This document shows, piece by piece, positions 1-6,929 of a stretch of DNA of 64,000 bases. Within the stretch, counting starts at the first letter, position 1; the number at the start of each line of letters is the position of its first letter. This DNA is from a bacterium. Its GTDB lineage: Bacteria > 4484-113 > JAFGCY01. The notes under the pieces are model-generated. The model worked only from the letters and a program-made list of their open reading frames with translations. It did not search any database and was not told the origin of the DNA. The DNA lies in NCBI GenBank assembly GCA_020849855.1, contig JADZFO010000051.1, forward strand, positions 1 to 64,000, given 5' to 3'. A program made the translations under genes and the position numbers.

Positions 1-200
1 CGCACACTGAACTTGCTATGCTTGCATTGGTTGTTCACGCAGGATTCCTCCGGATGCCGTTGTGCTCGTAACCTTCAGCATCTCACAGAGTTCTGTGTGA
101 ACAACCTCCCGAAACTCAACACCTACACCTATCCGAGGCGCTCAGCCTATGCGCGCTGCACGCTGCACGCTGCATACAGCGCGCGGACAGGGCCGCGCTG

Positions 201-965
201 CTACTCGCCGACGTAGAGCCGGACGCGGATCTGCTCCTGATAGCCCGACTTGGCCAGGAAGTAGCGCAGCATGCCCTCGCGCTGGACCCAGACGCTGAGC
301 ATCAGCAGGCCCTGCTGCTGGGCGTACTGGGCCACCTCGTGCATCACCGCGCGGCCGACGCCGTGGCTGCGGGCGGCGGGGTCAACCCAGATCAGGTTGA
401 TGCGGCCGAGCAGGCCGCCGCGGCTGAGCTGGATCAGGCCCACGGGGCGCTCGTCGATCAGCACCACCAGGCGCTGGCTCTCCAGCAGGCGCTGGACGTC
501 CAGCAGGGGGCTGGTGAGGGGCTCGCCCTCGGAGAGGGCGGCGCTGAAGAAGGCCTCGGCCGCCGGGCGGGTTTCCTCGTCCTCTGCCGCCAGGCGCAGG
601 CCCTTGACCGGCTTGACCGGCGTGCTTTTGCCAGGCAGCATGACCAGGCCGGGATGGCCCTGCAGCTCAGGCAGCCCATAGACATAGAGGGCTTCGGCCA
701 GGTAGTTCAGGCCGGCACTCTCGCCGGCTTCCACGGGCTGAAGCAGGATAACGCCGGCCCAGCGCTTGCCCTCGCTGCGGGCGCGCTCCTGCAGCTCCTT
801 GATCTTCGGCTCAGGGTCGCCGAGCTCCTCGGGGGACCAGAGGCCGAGCCAGAACTCCTCCTCGCCGAGCGCAAGCATGCCGCCGGGCAGGTCCTCGTAA
901 GTTCCGGGGGGCAGCGCGCCAAGCAGAAGCTGCCTGGCGGTGAAGGCGTAGTTGGGGTCGGGCAT
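201..965 (-). CDS. GNAT-family N-acetyltransferase
   Basis: This 254-residue protein probably transfers an acetyl group from acetyl-CoA to an unknown amine. The C-terminal third (about residues 150-254) has the GNAT fold: a beta strand ending INLIWVDPAARS, then the acetyl-CoA pyrophosphate-binding motif RSHGVGRAV and a helix, then the late motif with LAKSGYQE. The N-terminal 120 residues match no domain I recognise and may set the substrate. The ATG at 965 lacks a Shine-Dalgarno; a TAGAAT hexamer at 975-980 lies 9 nt upstream, so the mRNA may be leaderless. It is transcribed alone. The family call is secure, the substrate unknown. Confidence 0.85.
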   Translation of the reverse strand: MPDPNYAFTARQLLLGALPPGTYEDLPGGMLALGEEEFWLGLWSPEELGDPEPKIKELQERARSEGKRWAGVILLQPVEAGESAGLNYLAEALYVYGLPELQGHPGLVMLPGKSTPVKPVKGLRLAAEDEETRPAAEAFFSAALSEGEPLTSPLLDVQRLLESQRLVVLIDERPVGLIQLSRGGLLGRINLIWVDPAARSHGVGRAVMHEVAQYAQQQGLLMLSVWVQREGMLRYFLAKSGYQEQIRVRLYVGE

Positions 966-1030
966 CGGTACACCATTCTAGACGGTAGCGCCAGCCAGCG
1001 GATCGGTTGTGCTTAAACAGTTGTGAACGA

Positions 1031-1193
1031 GGGACAAGGGATGAGGGACCAGGGATGAGGGAGCACGGAATTGGGATGGGCATCAAGAGAAACAGAGATG
1101 AACCTGGTCGGATGACAAGCCTCGGCAAAGGTTTGCGATCCGCGAAGCACTCACGCACTCTACTCCAGTCCCTGGTCCCTCATCCCTGGTCCC
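1031..1193. repeat. Inverted repeat element built of GGGA-type heptads
   Basis: Two 25-bp arms, 1031-1055 and 1169-1193, are reverse complements with one mismatch. Each arm is a run of degenerate heptads such as GGGATGA and GGGACCA. They bracket about 113 bp with no gene that I can support. The element fills the gap between the acetyltransferase gene and the 3' end of the LptC-like gene. Similar heptad tracts occur between genes in cyanobacteria and other bacteria, but I cannot name a family here. Confidence 0.7.
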
Positions 1194-1197
1194 TTCT

Positions 1198-1830
1198 TCA
1201 GATTCCCGCTTCAACCGGGCCTTCGAAGACCACGCTCTTGTCCTGCAGGTTGATGCGCATCTTGGAGCCGCTGACCTCGACGCTGGGGCCGATGTAGCGC
1301 ACGGCATGGGCGGTGACTGTGCTGCTGTCCTTGTCCCAGTAGATCTCCTGCGCGGTGAAGTACTGGTCGCTCTCGTAGATCCGGCCCGTCAGGGTACCGC
1401 GCACCTTGGCGGTGCCGGCCTCGCGCACGAATGAGGCATCGGTGACCCGGATCAGCACGGTTTCCTCTTCCTCCCCGGCCTTGCGGGTGCTGAAGAGCAG
1501 CGCCCCGGTCTTGATGCGGTAGGAACCGGCGTCCTTCTCGCCCTCGTCGGCCCAGAGGGTCATGCTGACCGATCCGTCCGCGGAGGTGATGGAGAGCTGC
1601 GCATCCTGCAGGCCCAGCTGCAGCGCGGCGGCCTGTTCGTCGATGCTCTTGGGGGGTTCGTTCTGCTGCTGCGGGCCGCCGCGGCTGTCCAGCTTGAGCT
1701 GGTCCAGGGGGACGCCGGCCTCGCGGTGGACGCCGCGCAGGTTGAGCATCCAAAAGACACCCGCGCCGAAAATGAGCACTGCAAGCACCCAGGCCGCGCC
1801 ATACCAGCTGAAGTACTTGACGCCCCGCAC
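1198..1830 (-). CDS. Membrane-anchored LptC/OstA-like periplasmic protein
   Basis: A 210-residue protein with one N-terminal membrane segment (WVLAVLIFGAGVFWML) and a beta-rich periplasmic part. The C-terminal half has the alternating strand pattern of LptC/LptA-type jellyrolls (GTLTGRIYESDQYFTAQEIYWD ... VSGSKMRINLQD). LptC proteins join the inner-membrane LptBFG exporter to the periplasmic lipopolysaccharide bridge; no lpt gene is adjacent. I chose the GTG at 1830 because a TATAAT box lies at 1837-1842, 6 nt upstream, fitting a leaderless start; the frame stays open to 2022, but that would run into corA. It could be another protein of similar fold, so the assignment is tentative. Confidence 0.5.
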   Translation of the reverse strand: MRGVKYFSWYGAAWVLAVLIFGAGVFWMLNLRGVHREAGVPLDQLKLDSRGGPQQQNEPPKSIDEQAAALQLGLQDAQLSITSADGSVSMTLWADEGEKDAGSYRIKTGALLFSTRKAGEEEETVLIRVTDASFVREAGTAKVRGTLTGRIYESDQYFTAQEIYWDKDSSTVTAHAVRYIGPSVEVSGSKMRINLQDKSVVFEGPVEAGI

Positions 1831-1836
1831 AGGCCG

Positions 1837-1890
1837 ATTATAGGCTGCGCCAGGCCCGGGATGCCCAGGGCCAGCCAAGCATGCTACCAT
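1837..1890. promoter_or_regulatory. Divergent -10 boxes for lptC-like and corA genes
   Basis: TATAAT reads on the minus strand at 1837-1842, 6 nt before the GTG at 1830. TACCAT reads on the plus strand at 1885-1890, 7 nt before the GTG at 1898. The 42 bp between them must hold both -35 regions, neither of which is close to consensus. Both spacings predict transcripts that begin at or within a base or two of the start codon. Confidence 0.55.
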
Positions 1891-1897
1891 TGCCGCC

Positions 1898-2938
1898 GTG
1901 CGCATCGAGGCCGTCAAGCTCGAGGGTGGCCGGCCCAATACCTTCACGGTACTGAAGACCGACGAGGTCGTCGATCTCGTGCGCTCGGAGCAGTTCACCT
2001 GGCTGGACATCGACATCTCCAAGACCAGCGAGCAGGTCCTGCGCGAACTGCTGGTGAACCGCCTGGATTTCCACCCGGCGACGGTGACGGACTGCTTCCA
2101 GGTGACGCCCTACCACCAGGCCAAGATGGAAGAGGAGCAGAACTACCGCTTCATCACCTTCCTGTATTACGAGCCGGCCGGACGGGAAGAGTTCACCGTG
2201 CGCGAGCTGAACATCTATGTGGCGGATACCTATGTGATCACGGTGCACCGCCATCCCCTGGGCAGCCTGCTGCCTTCGATGAAGGCCATCCCGCGCTATG
2301 TCTCGGAGTACCAGCAGAGCGCGGTGCTCTTCCTGCACCACGTGCTGAGCCGCATCAGCGACGGCTTCTCGATGATCCTGCAGAGCGTGCAGCAGGCCTG
2401 CGACGAGCTGGAGGTCAGTACACTGGCGCCGCGGCGCCAGCGCGAGTTCAGCCTTAACCCCTTCAGGCGCAGCGACCAGCTGACGGACATGCGCCGCATC
2501 CTGCGCGCGCGCCAGGCCATCGTGATGCTGCGCAAGACCCTGGTGGCCGAGCTGGGCATCATCAACAACCTGATCGGCGACTATGACTATGAGGGCGCGC
2601 CGGAGAAGAGCGAGGAAATCGCGATCTACTTCCGCGACATCGCCGACCATATGAACAAGTACCTTGAAGTGATCGAGTCCGAGGACCGCACCCTGAACCA
2701 CCTGATGGAAGTCCACCACCTGGTTTCCAACAACCGCACCAACGAGATCATTACCGTGCTGACCGTGCTCAGCGCCATCATGCTGCCCCTGAACTTCATG
2801 GCCTCTTTCTGGGGCATGAACTTCGACAACCTCTGGTTCGCCCATGACCATACCGGCGGGATCTGGATCGTCTTTGGCGGGATGGTCGCCGTCTTCATCG
2901 GCCTGATCGCCTACTTCCGCGCCAAGCAGTGGCTCTGA
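1898..2938 (+). CDS. corA: CorA-family magnesium/divalent cation channel
   Basis: A 346-residue inner-membrane channel of the CorA family, which form pentamers that take up Mg2+ (some members move Co2+ or Zn2+). A large cytoplasmic alpha/beta and long-helix part (about residues 1-280) is followed by two C-terminal membrane helices. The signature GMNFDNL sits just after the first helix (SFWGMNFDNL), and the protein ends in a short basic tail. Length and layout are normal. The start is GTG with TACCAT 7 nt upstream and no Shine-Dalgarno. It is divergent from the LptC-like gene and not in an obvious operon. The family is secure; the ion preference is not shown by the sequence. Confidence 0.92.
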   Translation: MRIEAVKLEGGRPNTFTVLKTDEVVDLVRSEQFTWLDIDISKTSEQVLRELLVNRLDFHPATVTDCFQVTPYHQAKMEEEQNYRFITFLYYEPAGREEFTVRELNIYVADTYVITVHRHPLGSLLPSMKAIPRYVSEYQQSAVLFLHHVLSRISDGFSMILQSVQQACDELEVSTLAPRRQREFSLNPFRRSDQLTDMRRILRARQAIVMLRKTLVAELGIINNLIGDYDYEGAPEKSEEIAIYFRDIADHMNKYLEVIESEDRTLNHLMEVHHLVSNNRTNEIITVLTVLSAIMLPLNFMASFWGMNFDNLWFAHDHTGGIWIVFGGMVAVFIGLIAYFRAKQWL

Positions 2939-2991
2939 TTCCGCGGGGCGCGCACCGCGCCGCGGCGGCGCTGCATTAGAATCAGGGCCGC

Positions 2992-3489
2992 ATGCGTACT
3001 CGCGTCAGGAGCCGTGGCGGAATGTGGTTCATCTGGATCTTCCCCATCGTCGGGCTGGGGCTGCTGGTCGGCGCCGGCTTCATGGTCTGGAACACGGTGA
3101 AGTTCCTGCAGCGCGGCGTGCCGGGGGTGGCGCAGGTGGTGGGCTATACCGCCAGCAGCGACAGCGATGGCGGCACGACCTGGGCCCCGCAGCTGCGCCT
3201 GATCGAGCCGCCGCTGGGCCTGGAGCAGACCAGTGATGTTTCCTCCAGCGAGCGTAAGTGGAAGATCGGCACCAAGCTAAAGGTGAAGTTCGATCCCGAA
3301 AAGCCGGCCGACTTTCGGATCAACAGCCCGGACGACATCCTGATGGGCCCGGCAATCATGGGCGTGATCGGCGCGGTGTTTCTAATCATGGGCCTGGTCT
3401 TTGTCTTCCTGTTCAACGGCCCGCGGGATGAAGTGATCTGGGAGCCCGAGCAGGACCTGCAGGCCGAGCAGCTTGAGCGGGTTGGGTGA
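2992..3489 (+). CDS. DUF3592-like two-helix membrane protein
   Basis: A 165-residue protein with one membrane helix near each end (about residues 12-36 and 120-145) and a small extracytoplasmic beta domain between (GVAQVVGYTAS ... LKVKFDPEKPADFRI). The layout and the KVKFDPEKP strand resemble DUF3592 proteins, which have no established function. The ATG at 2992 has TAGAAT at 2977-2982, 9 nt upstream, and no Shine-Dalgarno. The next gene downstream has the same two-helix plan. No function is assigned. Confidence 0.6.
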   Translation: MRTRVRSRGGMWFIWIFPIVGLGLLVGAGFMVWNTVKFLQRGVPGVAQVVGYTASSDSDGGTTWAPQLRLIEPPLGLEQTSDVSSSERKWKIGTKLKVKFDPEKPADFRINSPDDILMGPAIMGVIGAVFLIMGLVFVFLFNGPRDEVIWEPEQDLQAEQLERVG

Positions 3490-3609
3490 GAATGGCAGAT
3501 AGCTGCTTCCGAAGCGAAAAGCCTCGAATGCCGATTCGAGTGAGCACGGGGTTGCACACGCAGAGTGCCAGGGCGAATCTGGCTACGAACTTTGAGTAGA
3601 ATGAAATCC

Positions 3610-4140
3610 ATGGACATCCTCTCAAATCTCGCAGGGGCTTTCTGGTGTCTTGTCATTGGCGTTATGGGACTGGCATTCACTTGGTCCAGGGTAGAAGCAG
3701 TGAGTCGAAAAATCCAGGTGCGCGGGACCATTGTCGAGGTCTTCGTAAGAACTGATGATGACGACGATTCATATGAGCAGGATTACGATCCGGATTCACG
3801 CAATGAGAAACCTGATTTCATGATCTGGGCAGAGGCCAGGCTATCAGAGCGAGAATTGAAAAAGCTCGAGGAGTTATCCGATGACGAGATTCACTCAATA
3901 GAAATCGTGGAGTATGTTATCGGGAACGAGTTTCTAAGAGAGGCAATTGTCAAGAGCAAATTTGGAGGGACTACCAGAAAAGTGGGCAGCTCAGCCGACC
4001 TCCTTGTTACACCCAAGGACCCTAGTCAAGCCGAGTTCGGTTCCGTGTGGAGTAACATCTCGTGCGCAGTAATTGCTCTACCTTTTGCGGTGGTCGCCCT
4101 CATAATATGCGTCGGCCTGTTGGTCGATCTCTTCAATTAG
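3610..4140 (+). CDS. Small two-helix membrane protein of unknown function
   Basis: A 176-residue protein with an N-terminal membrane helix (LAGAFWCLVIGVMGLAF), an acidic linker (RTDDDDDSYEQDYDPDS), a soluble middle domain and a C-terminal helix (ISCAVIALPFAVVALIICVGLLV). The plan matches the preceding gene, so both may be DUF3592-type, though similarity is weak. Two in-frame ATGs exist, at 3601 and 3610. I chose 3610 because TAGAAT at 3597-3602 lies 7 nt before it and overlaps the other. Base composition is visibly more A+T rich than its neighbours, which hints at later acquisition. Confidence 0.55.
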   Translation: MDILSNLAGAFWCLVIGVMGLAFTWSRVEAVSRKIQVRGTIVEVFVRTDDDDDSYEQDYDPDSRNEKPDFMIWAEARLSERELKKLEELSDDEIHSIEIVEYVIGNEFLREAIVKSKFGGTTRKVGSSADLLVTPKDPSQAEFGSVWSNISCAVIALPFAVVALIICVGLLVDLFN

Positions 4141-4188
4141 TGGATTAGCAGTCAAGTAGTTGCAGGCATGCCAGCGCCTTAAAGAAGA

Positions 4189-4208
4189 GTGCGGACTAAA
4201 GTCCGCGC
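4189..4208. repeat. Palindromic intergenic repeat / possible bidirectional terminator
   Basis: GCGGACT-AA-AGTCCGC at 4191-4206 is a perfect hairpin, extended by imperfect flanks. It lies between the convergent ends of the small membrane protein gene and mnmA. No strong T-tract follows on either strand. It has the same compact stem and small loop as the three hairpins inside mnmA. Confidence 0.55.
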
Positions 4209-4220
4209 TCCGGTTATTAG

Positions 4221-5375
4221 CTACGGTGAACTATATTCAATACTATCGATTATTCCACCCCATAGAACTACATCGCCGTCGTAGGCGACACACCACTGGC
4301 CGGGGGCCATGTGGCTCAGGGGCTCTTCGGGGATGACCATCACGCTGCCCTCGCAGTAGAACAGGCGGGCGGGCCAGAGCTGCTGGCGGTAACGGCCGCG
4401 GCACATCAGCACGCTTGTCGCCGGCGACCAGCGGCCGGGGGCCATATCGACAAAGTCCTTCAGGCGCAGGGCGCGGACCTGATAGTCCGCCGGGTCGGCG
4501 ACCAGCACGGTGTTGGTCGCTACATCCAGCTGCTGCACAGCCAGGCCCTCGGTGCCGCCGCCGAGGCGCAGGCCGCGGCGCTGGCCGATGGTGTAGTTCT
4601 CCACCCCGCTGTGCTCGCCGAGGTCGCTGCCGCCGGGGCCGATGATGCGCCCGGGCTGCGGCGCCTTGCCGCGGTACCACTCCAGCAGGTGGCCGACCTT
4701 TACACCATTCGCCATGAAGCAGATGTCCTGGCTCTCCTTGCGCTGGGCCGTGGCCAGCCCGGCTTCCTGCGCCAGCTCGCGCACCTCAGGCTTGGTCAGC
4801 TCGCCGATCGGGAAGCGCAGCCTGGCCAAACGCTCCGGGGGAATGCAGGCGAGGAAGTAGGACTGGTCCTTGTTGGGGTCGAGGCCCGTAGCGAGATACG
4901 TTGGGGCCGCAGAAATGCGGCCCTGCTGATCGGCCCGCATTTCTGCGGGCCCTACAAGAGGAACGGGCGCACATCCGTGCGCCCCTACGATACGCGCGTA
5001 GTGCCCGGTCGCCAGCAGCTCGCAGCCCAGGCGCTCGGCATGCTCAAAGAAGGCATCGAACTTGATGAAGCGGTTGCAGTCGCTGCAGGGGTTGGGCGTG
5101 CGGCCCGCGGAGTAGCCGTCCAGGAAGCGGCCGATCACCTGCTGCTCAAAGAGCGCCGAAAGATCGACCTCGTGGTGTTCAATACCCAGCTGCGCGCAGA
5201 CGGATGCCGCCATGCTGACGCCGGCCTTGCCGCAGCAGGGCCCGGACAGCGAGGCGCCGTCAAAGAGGTTGGCGGTCAGGCCGATGACTTCATGGCCCTG
5301 GCGCTGCAGCAGCAGCGCGGCCACCGAGGAATCGACACCGCCGGACATCGCGACTAATACGCGGGGAACAGGCAC
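4221..5375 (-). CDS. mnmA: tRNA-specific 2-thiouridylase MnmA
   Basis: MnmA adenylates and thiolates U34 of the tRNAs for Lys, Glu and Gln in the cytoplasm. The N-terminal PP-loop SGGVDSS (residues 11-17), the catalytic cysteine in TPNPCSDCN, the GHYARI and DPNKDQSYF segments, and the second cysteine in SQDICFM are all present, and the C-terminal beta-barrel is complete. At 384 residues it is longer than usual because about 30 residues between GHYARI and DPNKDQ are encoded by a palindromic DNA element, in frame. The start is GTG at 5375 with TATCAT 6 nt upstream (5382-5387). Function should be kept if the extra loop is surface-exposed. Confidence 0.95.
   Translation of the reverse strand: MPVPRVLVAMSGGVDSSVAALLLQRQGHEVIGLTANLFDGASLSGPCCGKAGVSMAASVCAQLGIEHHEVDLSALFEQQVIGRFLDGYSAGRTPNPCSDCNRFIKFDAFFEHAERLGCELLATGHYARIVGAHGCAPVPLVGPAEMRADQQGRISAAPTYLATGLDPNKDQSYFLACIPPERLARLRFPIGELTKPEVRELAQEAGLATAQRKESQDICFMANGVKVGHLLEWYRGKAPQPGRIIGPGGSDLGEHSGVENYTIGQRRGLRLGGGTEGLAVQQLDVATNTVLVADPADYQVRALRLKDFVDMAPGRWSPATSVLMCRGRYRQQLWPARLFYCEGSVMVIPEEPLSHMAPGQWCVAYDGDVVLWGGIIDSIEYSSP
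4899..4989 (-). repeat. Triple palindromic element inserted in frame in mnmA
   Basis: Three perfect hairpins follow one another: GGCCGCA-GAAA-TGCGGCC (4905-4922), GGCCCGCA-TTTC-TGCGGGCC (4932-4951) and GGGCGCAC-ATCC-GTGCGCCC (4965-4984). The first two are near reverse complements of each other. The ends are related (CGTTGGGGC at the left, CGTAGGGGC read inward from the right). The block encodes about MnmA residues 130-161, a segment absent from typical MnmA. It looks like an intergenic palindromic repeat caught in an open frame. Confidence 0.8.
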
Positions 5376-5429
5376 GGATCAATGATACCTGCCACGGTCA
5401 TGCTCGCCCTTGGTTGAATGCTCTTGAAT

Positions 5430-5530
5430 GTCGGAGTTCGGAGGTCGAAGGTCGAAAGTCGTATTTGGCCTGTCCCGCTCCACGCAAGAGCGCTGGATCG
5501 CTTCAGACCTCCGACATCTGACCTCTGACA
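5430..5530. repeat. Inverted repeat of GTCGGAG/GTCGAAG-type heptads
   Basis: A left arm of about 32 bp (5430-5461) reads as heptads GTCGGAG, TTCGGAG, GTCGAAG, GTCGAAA. The right arm (5504-5530) is the same kind of tract on the other strand. They enclose about 42 bp in the mnmA-arsR intergenic region. It is built like the element at 1031-1193 with a different heptad. No function is visible. Confidence 0.6.
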
Positions 5531-5543
5531 CGAGCGGAGCGGC

Positions 5544-5573
5544 TTGACATATAAGCATCTGCTTATATATACT
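5544..5573 (+). promoter_or_regulatory. arsR promoter with autoregulatory operator palindrome
   Basis: TTGACA (5544-5549) and TATACT (5568-5573) are separated by 18 bp. The -10 ends 7 nt before the GTG at 5581, predicting a leaderless mRNA. A perfect inverted repeat, ATATAAGCA, 2 nt, TGCTTATAT (5549-5568), fills the spacer. Its AT-rich arms resemble ArsR/SmtB operators, so the first gene product probably represses this promoter. Confidence 0.75.
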
Positions 5574-5580
5574 TGCCGGC

Positions 5581-5928
5581 GTGACATCAGCCTCCAGCGA
5601 TCTGGTCTTCCGCGCGGTCTCCGACCCGACCCGCCGCGCGCTGCTTGAGCTGCTGGCGCAGGCGGAGTATTCGGTCAGTGAGCTGCTGGAGCACTTCAAG
5701 GTCAGCCAGCCAGCCATCAGCCAGCATCTGCGCCTGCTGCTTGACGCCGGCCTGGCCCGCGTCCGCACGGACGGCCGCCGCCGGCTATACAGCCTGGATG
5801 CCGCTCCGCTACGTGAGATCCACGACTGGGCCGCGCACTATGAACGCTTCTGGGACAACAGGCTTGGGCGTCTGGGCCAGTACCTGGACCAGAAGCAGGA
5901 AGCAAAAAAGAGAGGCCTGCCTGAATGA
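5581..5928 (+). CDS. ArsR-family transcriptional repressor
   Basis: A 115-residue winged-helix DNA-binding protein. The N-terminal DPTRRALLELL and the recognition-helix region VSQPAISQHLRLLLDAGLARVRTDGRRRLYSLDA are typical of ArsR/SmtB. No cysteine metal site is visible, so a metal sensor is unlikely. It resembles the non-metal ArsR proteins that pair with SRPBCC (AHSA1) genes. The downstream AHSA1 gene overlaps by 4 nt (ATGA), so the two are co-translated. The palindrome in its own promoter suggests autorepression. The signal sensed is unknown. Confidence 0.9.
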   Translation: MTSASSDLVFRAVSDPTRRALLELLAQAEYSVSELLEHFKVSQPAISQHLRLLLDAGLARVRTDGRRRLYSLDAAPLREIHDWAAHYERFWDNRLGRLGQYLDQKQEAKKRGLPE

Positions 5929-6377
5929 GCCGCACACTGCGCTTTGAATGCGTCTACCCCTACCCTATCGAGACAGTCTGGGCGGCCATCACGGACCCTG
6001 TGGCGATCAGCGAGTGGCTGATGCCAAACGACTTCAAGGCCGAAGTGGGGCATGAGTTCCAGTTCCGCAGCCAGCCCCAGGGCAACTGGGACGGCATTGT
6101 CTACTGCAAGGTGCTGCGCGTTGATGCGCCGCATGACCTGGTTTACAGCTGGTACAACAAGCAGATCAACACAGAGCTGAGCTTTCACCTGGAGTCTGTT
6201 GCAGGCGGCACGCGGCTGGAGCTGGTCCACAGCGGTTTCAGCGGCTTCTTCGCCACCATGCTGTCTGTGCTGATGGGCAGCGGCTGGAAGCGGATTGTCC
6301 ATGTCCAGCTGGCGGGCGTTCTTGAAAAGCTCTCGCGGGGTGAAGCACTGAGCGGGAAGCCCATGTGCAAGGCCTGA
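5925..6377 (+). CDS. SRPBCC (AHSA1-type) domain protein
   Basis: A 150-residue START-like protein of the AHSA1/SRPBCC family, which bind hydrophobic ligands in a deep cavity. The features are an N-terminal strand (RFECVYPYPIETVWAAITDPVAISEWLMP), the W-x-G-I strand and a long C-terminal helix. It overlaps the ArsR gene by 4 nt. ArsR plus AHSA1 is a recurrent bacterial pair in which the AHSA1 protein may alter ligand or repressor state, but the ligand is not known. The length is normal. Confidence 0.85.
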   Translation: MSRTLRFECVYPYPIETVWAAITDPVAISEWLMPNDFKAEVGHEFQFRSQPQGNWDGIVYCKVLRVDAPHDLVYSWYNKQINTELSFHLESVAGGTRLELVHSGFSGFFATMLSVLMGSGWKRIVHVQLAGVLEKLSRGEALSGKPMCKA

Positions 6378-6440
6378 CAGCGAGATATTATCCGGCGTCA
6401 GTCTATATCATACGTAGCGTTGTATACAAGGAGTAAGTAT

Positions 6441-6824
6441 ATGCTGGGCCATGTGACGCATGTCACCGTATATGTCAACGACCAGGATGCGGCCCTGGAC
6501 TTCTACCGGGACAAGCTTGGCTTTGAGCTGGTCACAGATTCAGACATGCAGCCCGGCATGCGCTGGCTCACCGTGCGGCCTCCGGGTGGCCAGGCCCAGA
6601 TCGTGCTTTTCAAGGCCTTTGACGGACCGATGGGTAAGAAGGAGGCCGGCGGCTGGACTGGCATGGTGCTGCACTGCGAGAACCGCGATGCGGCGCACGC
6701 CGAGCTGCTGGCCCGGGGCGTGAAGATTGCCCAGGAGCCCCGCGACCTGCCCTGGGGCAGGGACTTCAGCTTTGAGGACCCCGACGGCAACATGTTTAAT
6801 GTGGTCGAACCTGTCCGGCACTAG
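6441..6824 (+). CDS. VOC/glyoxalase-fold protein
   Basis: A 127-residue protein with the two beta-alpha-beta-beta-beta modules of the vicinal oxygen chelate superfamily. It begins HVTHVTVYVNDQDAALDFYRDKLGFELVTD and ends DLPWGRDFSFEDPDGNMFNVVEP. Such proteins may be metal-dependent lyases or dioxygenases, or binding and antibiotic-resistance proteins, and the substrate cannot be told. The start at 6441 is set by AAGGAG at 6428-6433, 7 nt upstream. It lies 63 nt after the AHSA1 gene and could be partly co-transcribed with it. Confidence 0.85.
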   Translation: MLGHVTHVTVYVNDQDAALDFYRDKLGFELVTDSDMQPGMRWLTVRPPGGQAQIVLFKAFDGPMGKKEAGGWTGMVLHCENRDAAHAELLARGVKIAQEPRDLPWGRDFSFEDPDGNMFNVVEPVRH

Positions 6825-6929
6825 GCATCGCAGACGCCGCGCAACAGTGCGCATGCCTGCAGTGCAGCATGGCGGTCCGGGGGCAGTTGCTAACATCACC
6901 TGCAGCAGCTACCGGAAGCGGAGGAGCTT

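Noticed and set aside
13-216. A 67-codon frame at the left edge
   Set aside because: It has no start signal or domain and runs into the end of the acetyltransferase gene. I see no feature in bases 1-200.
1031-1193. Heptad repeats as a CRISPR array
   Set aside because: Units are 7 bp, contiguous and inverted, with no regular spacers and no cas genes nearby.
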